Made by a program: the position numbers and the translations under genes. From Bradyrhizobium septentrionale (GTDB lineage Bacteria > Pseudomonadota > Alphaproteobacteria > Rhizobiales > Xanthobacteraceae), in the NCBI RefSeq assembly GCF_011516645.4, contig NZ_CP088285.1:558001-622000 (forward strand): a stretch of DNA of 64,000 bases, read 5' to 3'. A model generated the notes under the pieces. It was not told the DNA's origin. It was given only the letters and a program-made list of their open reading frames with translations, and did not search any database. Shown in pieces: positions 1 to 9,193 of this stretch (position 1 is the first letter of the stretch; every line of letters begins with the position of its first letter).

Positions 1-2
1 CG

Positions 3-332
3 GCAAGATACGTGACACATATGTTCGATATGCGCTGCCAAGAGAATGGCATCGAACATCGGCTGACCAAGATCAAGCATCCCTGGACCAATGGGCAGGT
101 CGAGCGCATGAACCGCACGATCAAGGAAGCGACCGTCCAACGCTATCATTACGATCGACACGATCAGCTCGAAGCACACCTTGCTGACTTCATTAACGCA
201 TACAACTACGCTCGGCGGCTGAAGACCCTGAAGGGCCTCACGCCCTACGAATATATCTGCAAAGCCTGGACAAAGGAGCCCGAACGATTCACCCTCAATC
301 CGCTCCAGCAAATGCCGGGACTAAACACCTAG
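3..332 (+). CDS. IS481-type transposase, C-terminal part (cut by window edge)
   Basis: The reading frame is open from the left edge to a TAG at 330-332. The visible part is the end of a DDE integrase-core transposase: HPWTNGQVERMNRTIKEATV contains the third catalytic acidic residue (E of QVERMN), followed by FINAYNYARRLKTLKGLTPYEY, the usual IS481 tail. The first two catalytic aspartates lie outside the window, so I cannot say whether the gene is intact. Its stop codon is the TAG of a CTAG tetranucleotide that is also the target site of the adjacent IS1182 copy. That insertion therefore follows the last codon directly and does not change the protein. Confidence 0.8.
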   Translation, partial: ARYVTHMFDMRCQENGIEHRLTKIKHPWTNGQVERMNRTIKEATVQRYHYDRHDQLEAHLADFINAYNYARRLKTLKGLTPYEYICKAWTKEPERFTLNPLQQMPGLNT

Positions 333-1776
333 GAGCCCGTCCAGATATGTTTTCGTGACGGGCATTTGTTGTAGAGTAGCAGGCTCAGGCTGCGTTTGCG
401 AGGTTGAACAGCTTGAGGAGGTTATGGACGGTGCAGATCATTGTCCACTCGGCGCGCACTTTCTCGATGCCCCGCAACAGGAACTGGCGGAAGCCTCTTG
501 CCTGTTTGATCTGCCCGAACACCGGCTCCACCACTTGCTTTCGCAATCGGTAGGGTGTTTCGAAGCCGCCATCGTCGATCTTCTTTCGCATGGCCTGTGT
601 CAGCGGGCCGCCGACTTTTCCGTTCGCTACTGTCGGGTGTTTGGCGCGTCCGGGCGCGACATAGCCATCGATGCTGCGTGTGTCGAGCGCTTCGAGATTG
701 GCTTCGCTGCAGTAGCCGGAATCCGCTGAGGCCTGCCGCGGCTTGCGGCCAAGATTGCTCTCGATGGCCTCGATCAGGGGCACCAACTGGCCCTGATCGC
801 TGCCGTGCTGGGTCAGTTCTTGCGCGACAATGATCTGGGCATGTGCATCGACGGCCGCCTGGGCATTATAGGCCTGAACGAAGCCATCCTTCGACTTCAT
901 GATGCGGCTTTCCGGATCGGTGAAGTTGCGTTGCGCCTTGGGATTGGGTTCCTCCGATGGCAGCGCCGCCGGTTTGCCCGGCTTCTTGCGGCCTTCGGCC
1001 TGGCGCTGCTGTTCCTTTTCGGCCTCGATGCGGCGCTCTTCCTCCGCCGCCAGTTTGGCGTCCGCTTCCAGCGCCGCCATCGCTTGCTGGATCTTCGCCA
1101 GCCGTTTCTGCTTGTCGACGGTCCAGTCCGGCAGTTCGTCGCTGTTGCCGAAAGTCTCATCCTCCGAGGCATCCGCCGCCTCGGCGGCCGCCAGCATGCG
1201 AGCGACCTCGGCCTTCAATTCCGCCTCGCGCTTCTTCATGCGCTCATAACTCATCGCCTTGTGTTTCGACGCGTTCGCCTTGATCTTCGTACCATCCAGC
1301 GCGACATGACCGAGCTTGACCAGCCCGGCCGTCTCGCACAACTTCAGAACCTGCACGAATAGCGCGCCGAGCGCCTTCAAATGTCGCTTGCGAAAGTCGC
1401 TGATCGTCCGAAAATCCGGCGCATCCAGCGCCACGATCATCACAAAATCGTTCCGCTCCCGGCAGGCCTTGGCAATCCGACGCGACGAATACAGCCCACT
1501 CGCATAGCTATGCAGCAGCAGCGCCACCATCATCCGCGGATCAAACGGCGGCTGCCCAAGCCCGCTCACATAGCTGCCCATGATCTCCCTGAGATCGAGG
1601 CTCTCCCGCACCAGATCAACCATAAACCGCGAGACATGGCCTTTCGGCACGAAGTCCTGCACATTCGGCGGCAGAAGCAGCGTCTGATCGATGTTCCAAG
1701 GCCGAAAATACTTGCTCATCGCCCAATGTTGAATCAGACCCGACCAGATTTGAACAGCGACTATCCAGACAAGCTC
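333..1776 (-). mobile_element. IS1182-family element, copy 1 (1444 bp)
   Basis: One of three copies of exactly 1444 bp in this window. The outer ends form imperfect inverted repeats, GAGCCCGTCCAGATA on the left and GAGCTTGTCTGGATA (reverse strand) on the right. CTAG flanks both sides (329-332 and 1777-1780), as in the other copies. That is either a 4-bp target duplication or insertion into a palindromic CTAG. By my reading it differs from copy 3 at one synonymous position (640, T instead of C), so the spread is recent. Its right CTAG touches the end of the IS1380 element. Confidence 0.9.
385..1719 (-). CDS. IS1182-family transposase (copy 1)
   Basis: A 444-residue DDE transposase. The N-terminal region beginning MSKYFRPWNIDQTLLLPPNV and the DUF772-type helical segment (PPFDPRMMVALLLHSYASG) are typical of IS1182/IS5-like enzymes. 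Likely catalytic residues are the D of VALDGTKIKANAS (about 140-152), the D of SADSGYCSEA (about 330) and the E of KQVVEPVFGQIK, which fits the Y-R-E-K signature with six residues between E and K. A charged coiled-coil linker (about 160-260) lies between the first two. No frameshift or stop is visible, so this copy may be active. It is the only gene in its element. Confidence 0.92.
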   Translation of the reverse strand: MSKYFRPWNIDQTLLLPPNVQDFVPKGHVSRFMVDLVRESLDLREIMGSYVSGLGQPPFDPRMMVALLLHSYASGLYSSRRIAKACRERNDFVMIVALDAPDFRTISDFRKRHLKALGALFVQVLKLCETAGLVKLGHVALDGTKIKANASKHKAMSYERMKKREAELKAEVARMLAAAEAADASEDETFGNSDELPDWTVDKQKRLAKIQQAMAALEADAKLAAEEERRIEAEKEQQRQAEGRKKPGKPAALPSEEPNPKAQRNFTDPESRIMKSKDGFVQAYNAQAAVDAHAQIIVAQELTQHGSDQGQLVPLIEAIESNLGRKPRQASADSGYCSEANLEALDTRSIDGYVAPGRAKHPTVANGKVGGPLTQAMRKKIDDGGFETPYRLRKQVVEPVFGQIKQARGFRQFLLRGIEKVRAEWTMICTVHNLLKLFNLANAA

Positions 1777-1780
1777 CTAG

Positions 1781-3404
1781 CCCGTCTTATTCGTCAGAGG
1801 GCGCCTGAGAGGCTGGCGAGCGTGGTGTAAAGCGCTGATGCGGCGTAGGATTCGGTTGCAAAGCCACCCCATCACCTTCAGCCGCGAACACCACGCCCGC
1901 CATGACCGCTGATACGATTCTGCCCTTCTCGTTTCCAGCCGTTCACGCCAAGAAAGTCACAGCTGCCTTCGAAGGCGGTCGGCTGACCTCGAACGGGGGC
2001 GTGATGCTTCTGGCGATGGCCGAGCGGCGTCTCGGCTTGGCCGACAATTTGGCCCGGGTGTTCCCGGATCGGCGCGATCCGACGCGGGTCGTGCACAGCC
2101 TTGTCGATATGTTCCGCGCGCGCATGTTCGCGATCTGCTGCGGCTACGAGGACGCCGACGACCTCGATCATCTGCGGTCCGATCCCGCATTCAAGCTGGC
2201 CTGCGGACGGCTGCCGGACACGGGTCGCGATCTGTGTTCCCAACCGACGCTGTCGCGGCTGGAGAATGCTCCGCGCCTGCGCGACGTGATCCGACTGACC
2301 TACACTTTGGTCGACGCATGGATGGATAGCTACCCGCGCGAGCCGGCATCCGTCACGCTCGACATCGATGATACCTGCGATGTCGTCCACGGCCATCAGC
2401 AGCTCTCGCTGTTCAACGCTCATTATGACGAACGCTGCTTCCTGCCGATCCACGTCTACGACACGGAGAAGAGCCGGCCCGTGGCGGTCGTGCTGCGGCC
2501 CGGCAAGACGCCGGGCGGCGTCGAGGTGCGTGCCCATCTGCGCCGCCTGGTACGGCATATCCGGACGCGGTGGCACAACACGCGAATTACGTTCCGTGGC
2601 GACGGGCACTATGCCCGGCCGGAGGCAATGGCGTGGTGCGAGACCAACGGCATCGACTACATCTTCGGTCTGTCCGGCACCAAGCCGCTCGCCAGAAAAG
2701 TCGACGCGGTCGCCGACGACATCCGCACGCGACGCGCCATCGAGAACCTGCCGGTTCTGCGTGGCTATACCGAGACGCGCCACAAGGCAAAGTCCTGGGA
2801 TCGCGAACGACGCACCGTCGCCCGTATTGAGGCGACGATGCTCGGCCTCGACATCCGCTTCGTCGTCACCAGCCTCGATGTCGGCTCGGCCGAGTGGATC
2901 TACGACAGCCTGTATTGCGCGCGCGGCCAAGCCGAGAATCTGATCAAGCTGCATAAGACACAGCTCGCCTCCGATCGCACCAGCTGCCGTTCGGCGCTCG
3001 CCAATCAAGTCCGCCTCGTTCTCCACACCGCCGCTTATTGGCTGATGCTGACCGTGCGCGACGCGATTCCCAAAGCCCGGGAATTGGCCACAGCCGAGTT
3101 CGCGACGCTGCGTCTTCGTCTCTTGAAACTCGCTGCCCGTGTGGTCGAGACCACGAGCCGCATTCGCCTTGCGTTTGCCGCGGCATGGCCGACCTGATCC
3201 GCGGCTTGCCAGGCGCGCTGCTGCCGCTCGGTCCTTGAGCGGCGGGGCGTCCGCCCCCCGTTCGCCCAACCTACACCTCAAGCGCGTTGCAAAGTACCGG
3301 TCGTCAGGCGGTGAAAAGCCGAAGGCAATCCTGTGCGCCTCGTCAGAGCAGATGTGCGGCCACATCAATCGGACTAAAAAAAGCACTCTCACGAATAGGA
3401 CGGG
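1781..3404 (+). mobile_element. IS1380-family element
   Basis: The ends are inverted repeats: CCCGTCTTATTCGTCAGAG at 1781-1799, against CCCGTCCTATTCGTGAGAG read on the reverse strand at 3386-3404, two mismatches in 19. The single transposase gene fills the interior. No target duplication is visible because the left flank is the CTAG of the IS1182 copy and the right flank is TTAA. The right end abuts an integrase relic whose 5' part is missing, so this element or a linked deletion probably removed it. Confidence 0.8.
1902..3197 (+). CDS. IS1380-family transposase
   Basis: 431 residues, the usual length for IS1380-family DDE transposases. Diagnostic stretches are LTSNGGVMLLAMAERRLGL near the N-terminus, the SVTLDIDDTCDVVHGHQQ block (first catalytic Asp, about 150), ITFRGDGHYARPEAM (second Asp, about 230) and YCARGQAENLIKLHK (catalytic Glu, about 335). 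The frame is intact and the ATG is the first in-frame one after the left repeat. A 504-residue antisense frame over the same span is a high-GC artefact. Confidence 0.92.
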   Translation: MTADTILPFSFPAVHAKKVTAAFEGGRLTSNGGVMLLAMAERRLGLADNLARVFPDRRDPTRVVHSLVDMFRARMFAICCGYEDADDLDHLRSDPAFKLACGRLPDTGRDLCSQPTLSRLENAPRLRDVIRLTYTLVDAWMDSYPREPASVTLDIDDTCDVVHGHQQLSLFNAHYDERCFLPIHVYDTEKSRPVAVVLRPGKTPGGVEVRAHLRRLVRHIRTRWHNTRITFRGDGHYARPEAMAWCETNGIDYIFGLSGTKPLARKVDAVADDIRTRRAIENLPVLRGYTETRHKAKSWDRERRTVARIEATMLGLDIRFVVTSLDVGSAEWIYDSLYCARGQAENLIKLHKTQLASDRTSCRSALANQVRLVLHTAAYWLMLTVRDAIPKARELATAEFATLRLRLLKLAARVVETTSRIRLAFAAAWPT

Positions 3405-3410
3405 TTAAGA

Positions 3411-3737
3411 ACGCTGAGAAGCGGGTTGCGCAACAGCTCGACCAGCTCCCGATCCTGCGGAACTCGATCTCGCAGGCGCTGACCGGTCTGCCCGAAGCAG
3501 CGCCGCATCGGCATCCGCCAGTTCCTGAAGATGGATCACTTCACGCCGCACGATCTGCGCCGAACAGCAGCGACCATCGCTCGCAGGGCCGGCGCTCCCC
3601 GCGACTGCGTCAAGGCAACCCTCGACCACGTCAACGGCGACGTGACCGATGTCTACGACAAATACGACATGCTGAAGAGAAAACCGACGTGCAGGGCATT
3701 CTCGCCTCGGCACTCACCAACATCATCGGAGACAAAC
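3411..3737 (+). pseudogene. Tyrosine recombinase (phage-type integrase) relic, C-terminal end
   Basis: From 3531 the frame reads MDHFTPHDLRRTAATIARRA and then TLDHVNGDVTDVYDKYDML. These are the HxxR box, the second His and the catalytic Tyr region of rhizobial tyrosine recombinases. The catalytic domain upstream is missing because the IS1380 element ends at 3404. A frame change near 3676 moves the remaining tail (EKTDVQGILASALTNIIGD) into another frame. The gene is dead; it marks a former integrative element whose small genes may be those just downstream. Confidence 0.7.
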
Positions 3738-3738
3738 T

Positions 3739-3849
3739 GTGGGCGAGGCGCTCCACAAGGACACGCCCCGCGCCTATCCGTACATCCCGGGCACGGCCTG
3801 CCCGTCCGGGACGTTCCGCAGCGGCGACGCCTGCAAGGAGTTCCGCTGA
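3739..3849 (+). CDS. Small hypothetical protein (36 aa)
   Basis: A GTG start at 3739 preceded by CGGAGACAAACT (GGAG) opens a 36-codon frame, peptide VGEALHKDTPRAYPYIPGTA then CPSGTFRSGDACKEFR. The stop TGA overlaps the ATG of the next gene (TGATG at 3847-3851), which suggests translational coupling. Two cysteines and a basic C-terminus are visible. I do not recognise the family. It could be chance, but the ribosome site and the overlap with a well-placed gene favour a real cistron. Confidence 0.4.
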   Translation: MGEALHKDTPRAYPYIPGTACPSGTFRSGDACKEFR

Positions 3850-4106
3850 TGTCCAGCAAAGCGACCAAGCGCGGCAATGCCGACCTGCACGCCAAGGCGA
3901 ACGCATTGATGGAGCAGCCCGTGATCGGCGACTGGCACTCGCTGGAACGGGTCGTAACGCAACTGGGAGCGGCGGCTCCCAGGGCGGCGAAGGAAGCGCT
4001 CGCGAGCTTCCAGAAATCGATGCTGAAGCTGCCCAACCCCTTTGGCGACTGCTCGGGAAGCGTTGAGGCTGAATCCGCGGAATCGGCTCCGACCGATCAA
4101 GCCTGA
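3849..4106 (+). CDS. Hypothetical protein (85 aa)
   Basis: ATG at 3849 lies 8 nt after a strong AAGGAG at 3835-3840. The 85-residue product starts MSSKATKRGNADLHAKANAL, is mostly helical by composition (many Ala, Leu, Lys), has no cysteine cluster or membrane segment apart from one late Cys, and ends in a Ser/Glu-rich tail. It is coupled to the 36-codon frame upstream. Family unknown; its setting next to an integrase relic suggests an accessory or prophage gene. Confidence 0.55.
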   Translation: MSSKATKRGNADLHAKANALMEQPVIGDWHSLERVVTQLGAAAPRAAKEALASFQKSMLKLPNPFGDCSGSVEAESAESAPTDQA

Positions 4107-4133
4107 GATCGAAGCGTTGAGAAAGAGAGATGC

Positions 4134-4260
4134 AATGGACGAGAAGATGAACGAGGGGCAGCCGATCGAGACAGCGCCGACCAACGCAGTGGTTGACCTC
4201 TGGATCGAGTGCGCGGGGCCGGACGTCGATTACAGGCATGGTAAAATTCTACTGCCTTGA
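4134..4260 (+). CDS. Small phage-type protein, DUF551-like fragment (41 aa)
   Basis: ATG at 4134 after GAGAAAGAGAG. The product carries QPIETAPTNAVVDLWIE, which resembles the W-Q-P-I-E-T-A-P motif at the start of small DUF551-like proteins common in phages and rhizobial islands. It is shorter than the usual 70-100 residues and ends GKILLP, so it may be a truncated or degenerate member. Its position after the integrase relic and the two small cistrons fits prophage debris. Confidence 0.45.
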
Positions 4261-4488
4261 CGCCGAAGGATAACAGCATCCCGGACCACGGAACCAGATC
4301 GATAACGACATGCGGCCTTTTCGCAGCCAAGGGCGAAGCCCGTCAGCTTCTCGCAAGTTTGCCCGCGTAGCTGTGCCACCGTAGTCTACCATGAGGAGAG
4401 AGAGCTGGCTCCGCAAATTCGGACAGTAGCTTGAGTGGATTTTCTGCCTGAGAGCGGCGAGGATTCTTGCCGCGAATCAGGAGCGAAG

Positions 4489-4788
4489 ATGACGAAGAGG
4501 AGTCGCCGGACGCATTCTCCGGCATTCAAGGCAAAGGTGGCTTTGGCGGCCGTGAAGGGGGAGAAGACGTTGGCCGAGCTGGCGCAACTGTTTGATGTCC
4601 ATCCGAACCAGATCACGACCTGGAAGTCCCAACTCCTGGAAGGCGCCGCCGGAGTGTTTGGGCAGGACAACGGACCGGCCGAGGCGCCGGTCGATTTGAA
4701 GGCGTTACATGCCAAGATCGGCGAGCTTGAGAACGATTTTTTGTCCGGCGCGCTCACCAAGGCGGGCCTGCTGAGCGCAAAGCGATGA
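4489..4788 (+). CDS. IS3-family transposase OrfA (copy 1)
   Basis: A 99-residue helix-turn-helix protein that binds the IS ends. HSPAFKAKVALAAVKGEKTL followed by AELAQLFDVHPNQITTWK is the HTH, and the C-terminal part is a leucine-zipper-like segment. Compared with copy 2 it reads GELENDF where copy 2 has GELALENDF, an in-frame loss of two residues in that zipper. The stop overlaps the orfB start (ATGA at 4785-4788). ATG 4489 follows a GGAG-type site (AGGAGCGAAG). Confidence 0.88.
   Translation: MTKRSRRTHSPAFKAKVALAAVKGEKTLAELAQLFDVHPNQITTWKSQLLEGAAGVFGQDNGPAEAPVDLKALHAKIGELENDFLSGALTKAGLLSAKR
4737..4743 (+). other. Candidate -1 frameshift site T TTT TTG
   Basis: Near the end of orfA the codons GAT TTT TTG give the heptamer T TTT TTG in the correct phase for -1 slippage. 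The -1 frame is open from here into orfB (16 codons before its ATG at 4785). IS3-family transposases are normally made as an OrfAB fusion by -1 slippage, so this is the likely site. The same heptamer sits at the same place in IS3 copy 2. Confidence 0.5.
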
Positions 4789-5612
4789 TCGACCGCGGTC
4801 ATGATCTGTCTGTCGTGCGCCAGGCGAAGGTCCTGAACCTTGCCCGCAGTACGGTTTACTATGAACCTCGGCCGGTTTCGGCCGAGGACCTTGTCTTGAT
4901 GCGCCGGCTCGATGAGCTGCACCTCGATTATCCCTTCGCAGGGGCGCGCATGCTGCGATCGCTGTCGCAGCGTGAGGGCATGCAGGGTGGCCGCCGCCAC
5001 GTCGCGACGCTGATGAAGCGCATGGGGATCGAGGCGATCTATCGCCGTCCGAACACGAGCAAGCCCGCACCGGGCCACAAGATCTACCCGTACCTATTGC
5101 GCGGATTGAAGATCGAGCGGCCGAACCAGGTCTGGGCAATGGACATCAGCTACATTCCGATACGACGTGGATTCGTCTACCTCGCGGCGGTCGTCGATGT
5201 GTTCAGCCGACGGGTGTTGGTCCATCGCGTATCGATCACGATGGAGACGATATTCTGCGTCGAAGCGCTCCAGGAGGCGCTGGCGAAGCACGGCAGGCCC
5301 GAGATCTTCAACACGGATCAGGGTAGCCAGTTCACCAGCCTCGACTTCACCGGCGTGCTGCTGGACGCGAACATCGCCATCAGCATGGACGGCAAGGGTG
5401 CCTGGCGCGACAACGTGTTCGTCGAGCGGCTGTGGCGCACTGTCAAATACGAGGAAGTCTATCTGCGTGCTTACGACAGCGTGCTCGAGGCGCGAGCATC
5501 GATTTCCAAATATCTGGCGTTCTACAATCGAGGACGTCCTCACTCGAGCCTTGACGAACGCACGCCCGACGAGGCTTACTTCGGCGCGCAAACGATGGTG
5601 ACGGCCGCATGA
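4785..5612 (+). CDS. IS3-family transposase OrfB (copy 1)
   Basis: 275-residue integrase-core protein. An HTH_21-type segment (residues about 35-85, LHLDYPFAGARMLRSL) precedes the rve domain. The catalytic triad is the D of VWAMDISYIPI, the D of IFNTDQGSQFTS and the E of RDNVFVERLWRTVKYEEV. The tail FYNRGRPHSSLDERTPDEAY is the usual IS3 ending. It is intact and overlaps orfA by 4 nt. It is probably expressed mainly as a fusion with OrfA through the T-run described separately. Confidence 0.92.
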   Translation: MIDRGHDLSVVRQAKVLNLARSTVYYEPRPVSAEDLVLMRRLDELHLDYPFAGARMLRSLSQREGMQGGRRHVATLMKRMGIEAIYRRPNTSKPAPGHKIYPYLLRGLKIERPNQVWAMDISYIPIRRGFVYLAAVVDVFSRRVLVHRVSITMETIFCVEALQEALAKHGRPEIFNTDQGSQFTSLDFTGVLLDANIAISMDGKGAWRDNVFVERLWRTVKYEEVYLRAYDSVLEARASISKYLAFYNRGRPHSSLDERTPDEAYFGAQTMVTAA

Positions 5613-5759
5613 TCGTCGCCAACGATTTTACTGCGGCTCTGGTCGGGCTTACGCCCTCCCGACGCCACAGCAAAATCGTAAAGCCCCGCCTTCAGCATAA
5701 CCCGGCAGGAATCCACTTAATTTTCGCGGGGCGCTGTCCAAACAACCGGGACCAGCTCT

Positions 5760-6409
5760 GTGAGCGCACCACTACTAGTCGCCGACGTCCGATCGTTGTC
5801 GTGACGATACGCCCAGCTCCTATCAACTCGTAAAGCTTCGTGCGTCCCAAGCCGGTAACTTCGCATGCATCGTCAATCGTGCAGGTGAGCCGCTGAGCGA
5901 ATGGCCACCGTGCTCAATTCTGCGGCTTTCGGAGCGGATAGACTGACGTGTGACTGTTGTCCGCCAGTTTTCTCTCGTCGATAGTATCTCACGTGGCCCT
6001 CCTGTTCGCATAAAGCTCGACAGGACAAGGGTCGATTGTGCGACGAGCAACGTCAATGCGAGCATCCGAGGGCGCTCGCGTACGGCAGCGCACGCTAGCG
6101 GCGGTTTGAGTATTTCCGGACACCAAGGGCGACGACGAAATTTTTCGCGAATGCGCCAGTCACAGTGAGGCATCGCGCCGGGGCTAGTCTGCGAATGTCG
6201 GCAGCAAATTCCCCAAGCGTTCGCCGCTGTTCACCAGCGTCTTATTCAACCATTATTCAACGAACGCGGCTGATGGCAACTAAGTGCCTGAGTTTGCTGG
6301 CGCGCCACCCAGAACAAAACTGCGAACTCTTATGTGATTGAAATTGCAATGTAACCTTTAACAATACCCGGTTGAGGCGCGCGTCCGCGCTCACAATTTC
6401 CCGGGGCCA
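5760..6409. other. Gene-free stretch
   Basis: I see no gene here. Open frames on both strands lack ribosome sites and recognisable residues. The last 110 bases are AT-richer than the surroundings and contain the att-like segment listed at 6299-6347. The base composition and the lack of coding signal suggest a scar between the IS3 copy and the chromosome-like segment that follows. Confidence 0.5.
6299..6347. repeat. att-like repeat, site A
   Basis: GGCGCG then CCAGAACAAAA, then AACTCTTATGTGATTGAAAT and TGC. Site B (9417-9466) has the same layout with about 70 percent identity, and the last 19 bases resemble a segment upstream of the integrase at 14001-14019. Possibly a relic recombination site. 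Confidence 0.35.
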
Positions 6410-9193
6410 TTAGTGGCCGGCGGAGCGTCGGTTCATTTCCTCCAGGGGCTCGCGCAGGGCATCGAACTGCGTGCCGAACCCTTTCCAGTCTCCGGCCTTC
6501 AATCGCTCTACCGCCTGGTTGTAACGATCGAGCGCCTGCTGCGCCGGGCTCGCCGCCCCGCCCGCACGGGACACCGTTTCCGTTGCGTTTGAATCCTCCG
6601 GCACCGCACCGGGCTCTGCGAACAACGCGGCCAGGGCATCAGCGAGCGTCTCCTTCATCACGACATGCTCACCGTAGGCTGCGATCACGCGCTTCAGCTC
6701 CGGCAGATGTCCGTGCTCCGCTCGCAAATAGAGTGGCGATACATAAAGGATCGAGTTGTCGATCGGGATCACAAGCAAATTCGCGCCGCGGATCACCCGC
6801 GAGCCCATCTGGTTCCATAGCGTGAGCTGTTGCGAGATCTCGGTAGTCTGATTGATCCGCGCCTCGATCTGGAACGGCCCGTAGACGAGCTTTTCCTTGG
6901 GGAATTCATAGACGATCAGCTTGCCGTAGTCGGGCGCGTCGCAGCGCGCGGCGAGCCACGCGATCATGTTGTCGCGGCGGCTCGGCACCATGGGAAGCAT
7001 CAGGAAAAACTCGGCCTGCGGCTCGCCGGGCAGCCGCATGATGATGTAATAGGGGGTCATCACCGAGGTGCCGTCGCCGCCCGGCTGTCGCGGAAACTGC
7101 CAGAAGTCCTCGCGGTTGTAGAAAATTTCGGCCTGCTCCATGTGGTAGGTCTGATACAGCCGCGCCTGAATCAGGAACAGATCCTCCGGATAGCGAATGT
7201 GCGTCTGCAAATCCGCCGGCATGGTCGTGAACGGCTTGAACAGGCTCGGAAAGATACGCTGGTAGGTCGCTGCAATGGGGTCGCGTGGGTCGATCAGATA
7301 AAAATCGACCGTCCCGTTATAGGCATCGACAACAATCTTCACCGAATTCCTGATGTAGTTGAGATCGAGCTCCGGCACGGGCTGCGCGGAGGGGAAATAG
7401 GAGCTCGTGGTGTAGGCATCCTGCATCCAGAACATCCGCCCGTTGCTGATGACCAGATAGGGATCATGATCGAGCCTGAGGAATGGAGCGATCGTGCGCA
7501 CCCGTTCTGTAATATTGCGCCGGATCATGATCCGGCTGTCGGCCGTGATGTAGCTTGAAAGGACCAGGTTCGCGTCGTTGAAGTAGTAGGCGAACAGCGT
7601 TCTCCATCCCAATGCTCCAATCGGCATACCGCCAATGCCGTCATAGGCCGCGTAGGCGTTGTCTTTCCCCTTCGGGTAATCGAACTCCGGGATGCTGGCC
7701 TTGACGATGACGTAGTCGTCGCTCTCTTCGCCGAAATAGATGCGCGGTTCGTCGATCTTGGGACCGCCGTCGGCAACGGGCGGAATATCGCGCAAATAGA
7801 AGAACGGCAGTCCTTCTGTGCTCTTGCGGGTGACTGGGCTCATCACCGCGCCGTTGCCGTGCGTAAACAGCACGTGGCGGTTGACCCAGGTCTGGGCGTT
7901 CGCCGGCAGCAGGGAGGCCCGCAGTTCGCGAGCCGAAAGCATCACGCTCTGGTACGAGCCGTCGAGCCAATAGCGATCGACGTCAAGATCGTAGAATTTG
8001 TAGTAGGTACGGATCTCCTGCAGCTGCGCGTAGGTATTCGACAGCGGCAGCCAGTCCCAGAGCCGGATATTGTCGATGGTCGCCTTGTTCGCTTCCAGGG
8101 TCTTGAAGGTCAGCCTCTGTTCGGCGGCAAACGGCTTGGCTGCGATCCGGTCGAGATTGTAGGCCTGCCTCGTGAGCGCGATGTTGCGTTCGATGTAGGG
8201 CTTCTCCAGCTCCAACTCCGTCGGTTTGACGACGAAGTGCCGGAACAGCGAAGGGACGAGGCTCGACAGCACGACAGAGCCGGCGCCGACGAGGATGAAC
8301 CCGGCGGCAAGAAGCCGGTAGGTGCACGCCCACAAATTGGCCCATGCGATGAACGCCGCGATGATCGAAAGCCCGATCATCAGCCACAGAGCCGGCAGCC
8401 CCAGATGGACATCGGTGTAGCTCGCCCCGACCACGACACCATTGTCGCCGTAGAGCAGCAGATAGCGGTCGAGCCCATAGGACCAGGCCTTCACCGCGAA
8501 CAGAAGGCCAACCAGCGCCGAACCATGCGCGATCACCGTCGGCGAGATTGATCGGTTGTGGACGTCGTACTCGATGTCGCCGCGCGCCCAGTAGATCGCT
8601 CCGGCAAACACCGCGCTCAGGACGATTGCGAGCAGCATCCAGTTCTTGATCGCGATATAGGCGGGTAGCGAAAAGAGATAGAAGCCGATGTCCTCGTTGT
8701 AGAGCGGATCCTCCTCGCCATAGGGCACCTGGTAGAGAAATTGCAGGAACATGCCCCAATTGCCGGCTTCGCCTGCGGCAACCAGCACGCCGAGCAAACC
8801 CGCGCCGAGAACGATAAAGCGAGGCCGGGTTAATCGATCGCACAGTATTGCGGACGGATCGGGCGGCGGCGTAATACCCGCCACCTTCCACGGGTCGACT
8901 GCGATCTGTAGCGGCTGCTGCATGGCAAACCGCGCCGCCAACACTCCGTTCAACCAGAGGACGACGGTGGTCGCCGTCAAGACGGCAAAAAACACGGTTG
9001 CCTTGGCGCCGATCGCCGTCAAGAAAACCTGCAAGTAGCCAATCGAGGAAAACCACAGCCAATCGACCAGGAAATTGCTCGCGAGCGAGAGCAGGATCAG
9101 GCCAATCGTGATGACGACGGCCGCAACGATCAGCCTGACCACGCCACTTTGCCGTGGTGCCTTCCGGCCGGGTCCGGTAATCCCGATCGTCAT
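6410..9193 (-). CDS. UPF0182 family membrane protein
   Basis: A 927-residue protein of the UPF0182 (COG1615) family, whose function is unknown. About seven hydrophobic segments lie in the first third, beginning with RLIVAAVVITIGLILLSLAS. A large soluble part follows, with family stretches such as YDATPF-independent RQAYNLDRI, PAQTWVNRHVLFTHGNG and RLPGEPQAEFFLMLPMVPS. The frame is open 201 nt further upstream, but that extension is Arg/Pro-rich and unlike the family, so I choose ATG 9193 (MTIGITGPGRK). It is a single-gene unit with no frameshift, flanked by two att-like repeats. Orthologues usually sit in the core chromosome, which argues for a less mobile segment here. Confidence 0.88.
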   Translation of the reverse strand: MTIGITGPGRKAPRQSGVVRLIVAAVVITIGLILLSLASNFLVDWLWFSSIGYLQVFLTAIGAKATVFFAVLTATTVVLWLNGVLAARFAMQQPLQIAVDPWKVAGITPPPDPSAILCDRLTRPRFIVLGAGLLGVLVAAGEAGNWGMFLQFLYQVPYGEEDPLYNEDIGFYLFSLPAYIAIKNWMLLAIVLSAVFAGAIYWARGDIEYDVHNRSISPTVIAHGSALVGLLFAVKAWSYGLDRYLLLYGDNGVVVGASYTDVHLGLPALWLMIGLSIIAAFIAWANLWACTYRLLAAGFILVGAGSVVLSSLVPSLFRHFVVKPTELELEKPYIERNIALTRQAYNLDRIAAKPFAAEQRLTFKTLEANKATIDNIRLWDWLPLSNTYAQLQEIRTYYKFYDLDVDRYWLDGSYQSVMLSARELRASLLPANAQTWVNRHVLFTHGNGAVMSPVTRKSTEGLPFFYLRDIPPVADGGPKIDEPRIYFGEESDDYVIVKASIPEFDYPKGKDNAYAAYDGIGGMPIGALGWRTLFAYYFNDANLVLSSYITADSRIMIRRNITERVRTIAPFLRLDHDPYLVISNGRMFWMQDAYTTSSYFPSAQPVPELDLNYIRNSVKIVVDAYNGTVDFYLIDPRDPIAATYQRIFPSLFKPFTTMPADLQTHIRYPEDLFLIQARLYQTYHMEQAEIFYNREDFWQFPRQPGGDGTSVMTPYYIIMRLPGEPQAEFFLMLPMVPSRRDNMIAWLAARCDAPDYGKLIVYEFPKEKLVYGPFQIEARINQTTEISQQLTLWNQMGSRVIRGANLLVIPIDNSILYVSPLYLRAEHGHLPELKRVIAAYGEHVVMKETLADALAALFAEPGAVPEDSNATETVSRAGGAASPAQQALDRYNQAVERLKAGDWKGFGTQFDALREPLEEMNRRSAGH

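Larger units (their letters stand above)
4401..5759 (+). mobile_element. IS3-family element, copy 1 (about 1359 bp)
   Basis: Left end AGAGCTGGCTCCGC, right end GGACCAGCTCT; the reverse complements match over AGAGCTGG and again at the inner GGACAG. These are the same termini as copy 2 (55806-57169), where a duplication confirms the boundary. Flanking trinucleotides here (GAG and GTG) are not an exact duplication. Relative to copy 2, this copy lacks 6 bp in orfA and differs at many positions, so the two are not a recent pair. Confidence 0.82.

Noticed and set aside
1878..3392. 504-codon minus-strand frame over the IS1380 element
   Set aside because: Opposite strand of an intact transposase with recognisable motifs; high-GC artefact.
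1777..3408. Target-site duplication of the IS1380 element
   Set aside because: Left flank CTAG belongs to IS1182 copy 1 and right flank is TTAA; they do not match.
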